64,000 nucleotides of DNA from positions 186,001 through 250,000 of the forward strand of contig JACPYS010000043.1 of assembly GCA_016195915.1 (NCBI GenBank). The letters run 5' to 3'. Of the stretch, positions 59,910 through 64,000 are shown in pieces. Under the pieces are notes generated by a model that saw only the letters and a list, made by a program, of their open reading frames with translations, searched no databases and was not told the origin of the DNA. The stretch's first letter is position 1; each line of letters begins with the position of its first letter. This DNA is from Betaproteobacteria bacterium (GTDB lineage: Bacteria; Pseudomonadota; Gammaproteobacteria; Burkholderiales; SG8-39). The translations under genes and the position numbers were made by a program.

Positions 59910-61412
59910 TCAGAGATCCAACGCCATGTACATCACCCCGGGCAGTGGATTGACGTAATAGGGCGCCGTTTCGTGAAATCCCAGCGACCGATACAGGGCC
60001 CGGGCGGCGGCCATGTCCTCGAGAGTATCCAGGATCATTCGAGCATACCCGAGCGCGCGCGCTTTCGCGACCAGCGCCTGCGCAAGGTGCCGTCCGAAGC
60101 CTGTCCCGCGGGCGTCTGCCCTGAGGTAGAGCCGTTTCATCTCGCACACACCGTCGGACACCCGCCGCACACCGCCGCAGCCGACGAAGACACCGGCGTG
60201 CCGCGCGAGCAACAGGCAGCCCGGAGGGGGTGCGTACATTTCGGCGAGATGATCGAGCTCGAAGGCGAAGTTCTGGAAACACAGGTCGACGCCGAGGTTC
60301 GACGCGTATTCCTCGAACAGATTGCGTGCCACGGCGAACTCCGGCGGGCTCATTGCCTCAACCATGTCGTCGGCCGATGTCATGGCACCGATTCCGGCTG
60401 CGCGGGCCAGCCGCCGCGTTTCGCCCATTTTGCATGCCAGTTCGAATGCGTTGCTCATTGCGCCTACATTGGCGATCCCCCTGCCCGCGATGTCGTAGGC
60501 GGTGCCGTGCGCCGGAGTGGTGATGGGCATGGGCAAACCGCCTTGCACCGTAACCCCGCTTTCGAAACCCATCAGCTTCATCGCGATCTGCCCCTGGTCG
60601 TGGTACATCGTCACGATGCCGTCGTAGCCGCCGTCCTTCCTCGTGGCACGCACGAAGATCGTGTCGGCGGGGAAAGGCCCGGCGGCGGGAAAACCGCGTG
60701 CGCGCGCCAGTTCCACGCCGGGCGCGATGATGTCGATTTCCTCCCGGCCGTACGAGCCGTTGTCGCCGTTGTGCGGGTTGAAGCCGCACACCGCGATGCG
60801 CGGATGTGCCAGGCCGGCGCCTTGCAGGCTCCGCCAGATCAGTTCTACCGCCTCGGCCACTTTTTCCGGCGTCAACATTGCGCTCACGTCCTTGAGCGGC
60901 ACGTGCGAGGTGACCCGCGAGGTCCACAGCCCTTGCAGCACATTGAGTTCGACGCAGGCGCCGCGAAACTCGAGCAATTCCGCGAACCAGTGCAGTTCGT
61001 CCGGATGATTCATGCCGCCGGAGCGCAACGCGCTCTTGTTGAGCGGCGCAAAGCAAAGCGCGTCGGCGATGCCCCGCCCGCAAAGGTCCAGGCCGAGTGC
61101 GAGCGCATCGAGCATGAACCGGCCGTTCTTCGCCCCGGCGACGCCGCGCTCGAATCCCCCGGCGTCGAGCCCCGGCCACCTGAGCAAGAGCGGCACATCG
61201 AGATCGCGGCCGCGCGCGCTCTCCACGTCACCCACCGTGAACGCAAACGGCGCACCAGCGGCTTGTACGCCATCCTGAATCACGTCACGGCTGCCGATCA
61301 GCAGTATGCTGGCGCGCCGGGCCGCCCGTCCGTACGCGAGCAGCTTCGCAATGAGTTCGGGGCCAACCCCGGCCGGGTCGCCCGCGAACAGTGCAATCGC
61401 GGGCTTGTTCAT
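59910..61412 (-). CDS. PdxA-like dehydrogenase fused to a GNAT acetyltransferase
   Basis: The 500-residue protein joins two enzymes. Residues 1-335 are a PdxA family 4-phospho-hydroxy-acid dehydrogenase: [30 protein letters not shown] (metal His), [38 protein letters not shown] and [14 protein letters not shown]. Residues about 345-500 form a GNAT domain with the acetyl-CoA loop [14 protein letters not shown] and the C-terminal [14 protein letters not shown]. Such a fusion is unusual. It is located between a HAD phosphatase and a Bug gene, on one strand, perhaps for catabolism of a phospho-sugar acid. Confidence 0.88.
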   Translation of the reverse strand: MNKPAIALFAGDPAGVGPELIAKLLAYGRAARRASILLIGSRDVIQDGVQAAGAPFAFTVGDVESARGRDLDVPLLLRWPGLDAGGFERGVAGAKNGRFMLDALALGLDLCGRGIADALCFAPLNKSALRSGGMNHPDELHWFAELLEFRGACVELNVLQGLWTSRVTSHVPLKDVSAMLTPEKVAEAVELIWRSLQGAGLAHPRIAVCGFNPHNGDNGSYGREEIDIIAPGVELARARGFPAAGPFPADTIFVRATRKDGGYDGIVTMYHDQGQIAMKLMGFESGVTVQGGLPMPITTPAHGTAYDIAGRGIANVGAMSNAFELACKMGETRRLARAAGIGAMTSADDMVEAMSPPEFAVARNLFEEYASNLGVDLCFQNFAFELDHLAEMYAPPPGCLLLARHAGVFVGCGGVRRVSDGVCEMKRLYLRADARGTGFGRHLAQALVAKARALGYARMILDTLEDMAAARALYRSLGFHETAPYYVNPLPGVMYMALDL

Positions 61413-61419
61413 GCGTGGT

Positions 61420-62388
61420 TCACTGTTCGACCTTGATGCCGGCATCGCGCACCAGTTTTCCGAAGCGATCGAAATCCGCCCTGTTCATGGCCGCAAACTG
61501 CTCGGTCGTCAGATTGCCCGGCTCTCCGCCCAGGCCGACGAGACGCGTTTGCACGTCGGGCAGCTTCAGTACCTTCGCCGTTTCCGCGTACAGCCTCGCC
61601 ACCATCTCGCGGGGGGCGCCGCCGGTGACGAACAACCCGTACCAGGTGCTCATCTCTACGCCCGGGATGCCGGCCTCGGCCAGCGTCGGAAGATCGGGCA
61701 GTTCCGCCGAACGCCTGGGCGTCATCACGGCGAGCGCTTTCACCTTGCCGCTCCTGATGAAGCTCATCGCCGACGAGGTGGTGTCGAAATCGAGCTGAAT
61801 CTGGCCGCCGACCAGGTCGGTCAGCGCCTGGCTCGATCCCTTGTACGGAACGTGCACGATTTTCGTGCCGGTCGCGAGCGCGAAGGCCTCGCAGGCAAGG
61901 TGCTGCGTGCTGCCGGTGCCCGAGGATCCGCAGGAAAACTCGCCGGACCTCGCCTTCAACAGGGCCACCAGTTCCTTGATGTTGGATGCGGCGACCTGCG
62001 GACCTACCACGACCACGTTCGGCACAACGACGATCAGCGACACCGGAGCGAGGTCCTTGATCGGATCGAAACCGAGCTTCATGAGATGCGGCGCGATGGC
62101 CTGCGCGGTGTTGGTCGCGAGCAGCAGCGTGTGGCCGTCGGGCGCGGCCTTGGCGGTCAGATCAGCCGCAATCGTGTTGGCCGCACCGGGCCGGTTCTCG
62201 ACCACGAACGGCAGGCCGAATGCCGTCTGGTACTTCGCCGCGAGCATGCGGGCGATGATGTCGGTGCCTCCTCCAGCGGAGGCGCCGACCATGATGCGCA
62301 CCGGTTTTGCCGGCCAGGTCTGGGCGAGAGCGACGGACGAGAGGAGGCTCAGCATCATAGCGGGGAACAGGCGGCGCAGCGCGATCAT
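61420..62388 (-). CDS. Bug/TctC family periplasmic solute-binding protein
   Basis: The 322-residue protein has a signal peptide ending [12 protein letters not shown]. It has a variant signature [20 protein letters not shown] (VGASAGG where VPFAAGG is usual), then [14 protein letters not shown] and [26 protein letters not shown] precedes the ATG. It lies seven bases upstream of the PdxA-GNAT fusion on the same strand, so they share a transcript. Confidence 0.92.
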   Translation of the reverse strand: MIALRRLFPAMMLSLLSSVALAQTWPAKPVRIMVGASAGGGTDIIARMLAAKYQTAFGLPFVVENRPGAANTIAADLTAKAAPDGHTLLLATNTAQAIAPHLMKLGFDPIKDLAPVSLIVVVPNVVVVGPQVAASNIKELVALLKARSGEFSCGSSGTGSTQHLACEAFALATGTKIVHVPYKGSSQALTDLVGGQIQLDFDTTSSAMSFIRSGKVKALAVMTPRRSAELPDLPTLAEAGIPGVEMSTWYGLFVTGGAPREMVARLYAETAKVLKLPDVQTRLVGLGGEPGNLTTEQFAAMNRADFDRFGKLVRDAGIKVEQ

Positions 62389-62401
62389 GGTTGTCCTTTC
62401 C

Positions 62402-62914
62402 TTACGTCAAATTCAGTGGCGCGTCCCTGAGGAACACGGGGAGATCCGTGGTCGGCGGGCGCGCCGGTACCTGGTAGAACAGATCGGCGACGAAACCGCG
62501 GTGATAAGTGGTGTGGTTTACGACGTGCAGAAGCATTTCCGCACGCGTCATGAGCCCCTCGCCGCCGCCTATGAAGGTAAATGCCACCTTTTCGTCGAGT
62601 TCCGCATCGGTGATCCGGTCGCTCCAGGCGATATACCAATTGTCCAACGTTTCCTGGGCTTGCCGGAGATCTCCCAGCGGCGGGTGCTCCGCCGTGTTCC
62701 GGGCGGTAAAGCCGTGCTCGCGGCCCTCGAGGTGCGCCTGGAAGATCAGATCGATGACGTAGTTGTGGTTGAGCGTGTGAACGATATTCTTGAACAGGCT
62801 GGGCCGGGGCTTGGTCGCCTCTCCGTCAGGCAACTTGGCGACGGCGTCGAAGATCAGTCCATCGGCCCACGCGTTGTAGCGCGTGAGCATCCGGACAGTG
62901 CGACGAGTTGGCAT
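62402..62914 (-). CDS. DinB family protein
   Basis: The 170-residue protein has the DinB/YfiT-like four-helix bundle with metal-binding histidines in IVHTLNHNYVIDLIFQAHLEG and MLLHVVNHTTYHRGFVADLF. Many members are thiol-dependent transferases or of unknown role. The ATG at 62914 is the best start, four bases after the GGDEF gene stop; the longer frame overlaps that gene. Confidence 0.88.
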   Translation of the reverse strand: MPTRRTVRMLTRYNAWADGLIFDAVAKLPDGEATKPRPSLFKNIVHTLNHNYVIDLIFQAHLEGREHGFTARNTAEHPPLGDLRQAQETLDNWYIAWSDRITDAELDEKVAFTFIGGGEGLMTRAEMLLHVVNHTTYHRGFVADLFYQVPARPPTTDLPVFLRDAPLNLT

Positions 62915-62918
62915 CGCC

Positions 62919-64000
62919 TCATTCCGCCCGGTAGCGCTCGATCCGGTTGCGGCCCGCCTGCTTGGCGTTGTACATGGCGCGATCCGCGCGTGCGGTGATC
63001 GCCTCGAGCGTGCGGCCATCCTCCGGAAAGCACGCGAGACCGATGCTGACCGAGCAGCCAACACGCTCGCCGCCTGCATCGAGCGGCGTCTCCGCGACCG
63101 CGGCCCGTATCCGCTCGGCGACATCCAGCGCGCCCTTGATCGGCGTTTCTGGCAGCAGCACGATAAATTCGTCTCCGCCGTAGCGCGCCGGGACGTCGGT
63201 ATGGCGCAGTTCGCTGCGAATGCAGCGCGCGAGTTGCTGCAACAACCGGTTGCCCGCGTCGTGCCCGTGGGCATCGTTCACGGCCTTGAGGTTGTCCGAG
63301 TCCACCATCATGACGCAGGCGGGACGGCCGTAGCGCATCGCCTGGCCGAACAGGCCGTTGGCCGCGATCGAGAATCCGCGCAGGTTGAACAGTCCTGTCA
63401 GTTCGTCGGTTTCCGCCAGCAGCTTCGCGCGGTTCAGGCCGTAGCGGATGTCGGCCGAGAACATCGTCGTGATGTAGGCCATCAGCAGCACCGGCGCCAG
63501 CTGCGCCGCGAGTTCCCCCACGTAGCTGAGCGAAAGCAGCCGTCCGGCGCCGTCCCCAAGCAGCACGAAGCACGCCGCAATGAGTCCCACCAGGAGCAAC
63601 GTGGCGCGCTTGCTGAGCGCAAGCGAGGACGTGATCACGGGAAGCAGGAACAGGTTGAGCAGCGGGCTTGCCAGCTTGCCGGTGTGCCACACGGACCACA
63701 CGACGGCCGCGATCATTCCCCAGGTCTCGATGGCAACCTTCCAGCGCGACTCGTTGCGATAGAAGTTGGCGTAGCGGAAGCTCATCACCAGGGCCGCATA
63801 GAACAACAGGCCGGCGACGAGAGCGGCGCTTATCACGGGGTCGTCCTTCGCGCCGCTGAACACCGTGTAGAGCAGGACCAGGATCAGCAGCAACCAGTGG
63901 ATCTCGGCCACGGTGCGCGAGATGCCTCGCAATTCCTCCTGCTCCAGGCTGAGCGGCGAGTCTCGCGCGCCGCCGGCGTGCGTGTCCGGTGCGATATCCA
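62919..64000 (-). CDS. Diguanylate cyclase (GGDEF) with membrane sensor, 5' end beyond window
   Basis: The frame is open up to the end of the window (DIAPDTHAGGARDSPLSLEQEELRGIS before the first TTG at 63932), so the true start lies beyond base 64000. Residues counted from 63932 show about six membrane segments (12-155), then a GGDEF domain starting ETDELTGLFNLRGFS. RYGGDEF is intact and the inhibitory I-site RHTD sits five residues before it, so the enzyme probably makes c-di-GMP under product control. It ends four bases before the DinB start. Confidence 0.9.
   Translation of the reverse strand, partial: DIAPDTHAGGARDSPLSLEQEELRGISRTVAEIHWLLLILVLLYTVFSGAKDDPVISAALVAGLLFYAALVMSFRYANFYRNESRWKVAIETWGMIAAVVWSVWHTGKLASPLLNLFLLPVITSSLALSKRATLLLVGLIAACFVLLGDGAGRLLSLSYVGELAAQLAPVLLMAYITTMFSADIRYGLNRAKLLAETDELTGLFNLRGFSIAANGLFGQAMRYGRPACVMMVDSDNLKAVNDAHGHDAGNRLLQQLARCIRSELRHTDVPARYGGDEFIVLLPETPIKGALDVAERIRAAVAETPLDAGGERVGCSVSIGLACFPEDGRTLEAITARADRAMYNAKQAGRNRIERYRAE

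Noticed and set aside
59889-61436. Plus-strand frame of 515 codons opposite the PdxA-GNAT fusion
   Set aside because: The minus-strand product has full PdxA and GNAT motifs; this frame is low-complexity shadow.
1-64000. CRISPR arrays, tRNA or rRNA genes, intact insertion sequences
   Set aside because: No regular direct repeats with spacers, no cloverleaf or rRNA-like stretches and no terminal inverted repeats with a full transposase were seen on either strand by reading.

Overview
The window is GC-rich chromosomal DNA from a betaproteobacterium, most likely of the order Burkholderiales. This rests on gene content. Nine Bug-type (TctC family) solute-binding protein genes lie within 64 kb. A cluster resembles the 2-aminobenzoyl-CoA or salicylyl-CoA hydroxylase route, and many short catabolic operons each carry their own LysR, MarR or Bug gene. 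No rRNA, tRNA, CRISPR array or intact insertion sequence was seen.

Layout. 0-5.2 kb: the 3' end of an M48 peptidase gene and a complete branched-chain amino acid type ABC importer (binding protein, terminator, LivH, LivM, LivG, LivF). 5.2-7.0 kb: a three-gene operon (DUF2089 zinc-ribbon/HTH protein, SHOCT-like protein, beta-helix repeat protein) behind a very AT-rich promoter that looks leaderless. 7.1-10.9 kb: a divergent pair of a secreted alpha/beta hydrolase and an acyl-CoA synthetase. 10.9-13.2 kb: a haem-motif/HAMP membrane sensor coupled to a Ser/Thr kinase. 13.2-14.2 kb: a remnant of the glutamate mutase epsilon subunit and a small unknown ORF. 14.3-28.1 kb: two divergent catabolic gene sets around a LysR regulator (CoA-transferase, carboxymuconolactone decarboxylase-like, lactonase-like amidohydrolase, EthD, fused double acyl-CoA dehydrogenase; GST, enoyl-CoA hydratase, cyclase), with four Bug genes. 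28.2-31.5 kb: M20 amidohydrolase, Bug and a DUF1932-type dehydrogenase. 31.5-38.7 kb: a tight operon (FMN 2-hydroxyacid oxidase, aromatic-ring monooxygenase, SDR, Bug, hydrolase) divergent from a beta-propeller protein and a DapA-family aldolase.

38.7-42.2 kb holds two overlapping paralogous membrane histidine kinases with complementary defects: one lacks the phosphoacceptor histidine and the other has a broken G2 ATP box. 42.3-51.6 kb: SDR, two convergent Bug genes, a tautomerase, a small secreted protein, 3-methyladenine glycosylase, a four-module receiver/metallo-beta-lactamase/double cNMP-binding protein, a cysteine-less Asp/Glu racemase-family protein and an acyl-CoA ligase. 51.7-54.4 kb is an accessory patch of lower GC: a RES/Xre toxin-antitoxin pair with its operator, an IS91-type transposase remnant, a nucleotidyltransferase remnant, an orphan HigA-like antitoxin and a Uma2 nuclease-fold protein. 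54.4-58.8 kb: the MarR, aryl-CoA ligase and bifunctional aryl-CoA monooxygenase/reductase operon. 58.9-64 kb: cupin, HAD phosphatase, a PdxA-GNAT fusion, Bug, DinB and a diguanylate cyclase that runs off the end.

Functionally the window is dominated by uptake of organic acids and CoA-dependent breakdown of them, mixed with signalling proteins. The most unusual signals are the complementary kinase pair, the receiver/MBL/cNMP protein, the gene fusions and the leaderless AT-rich operon.
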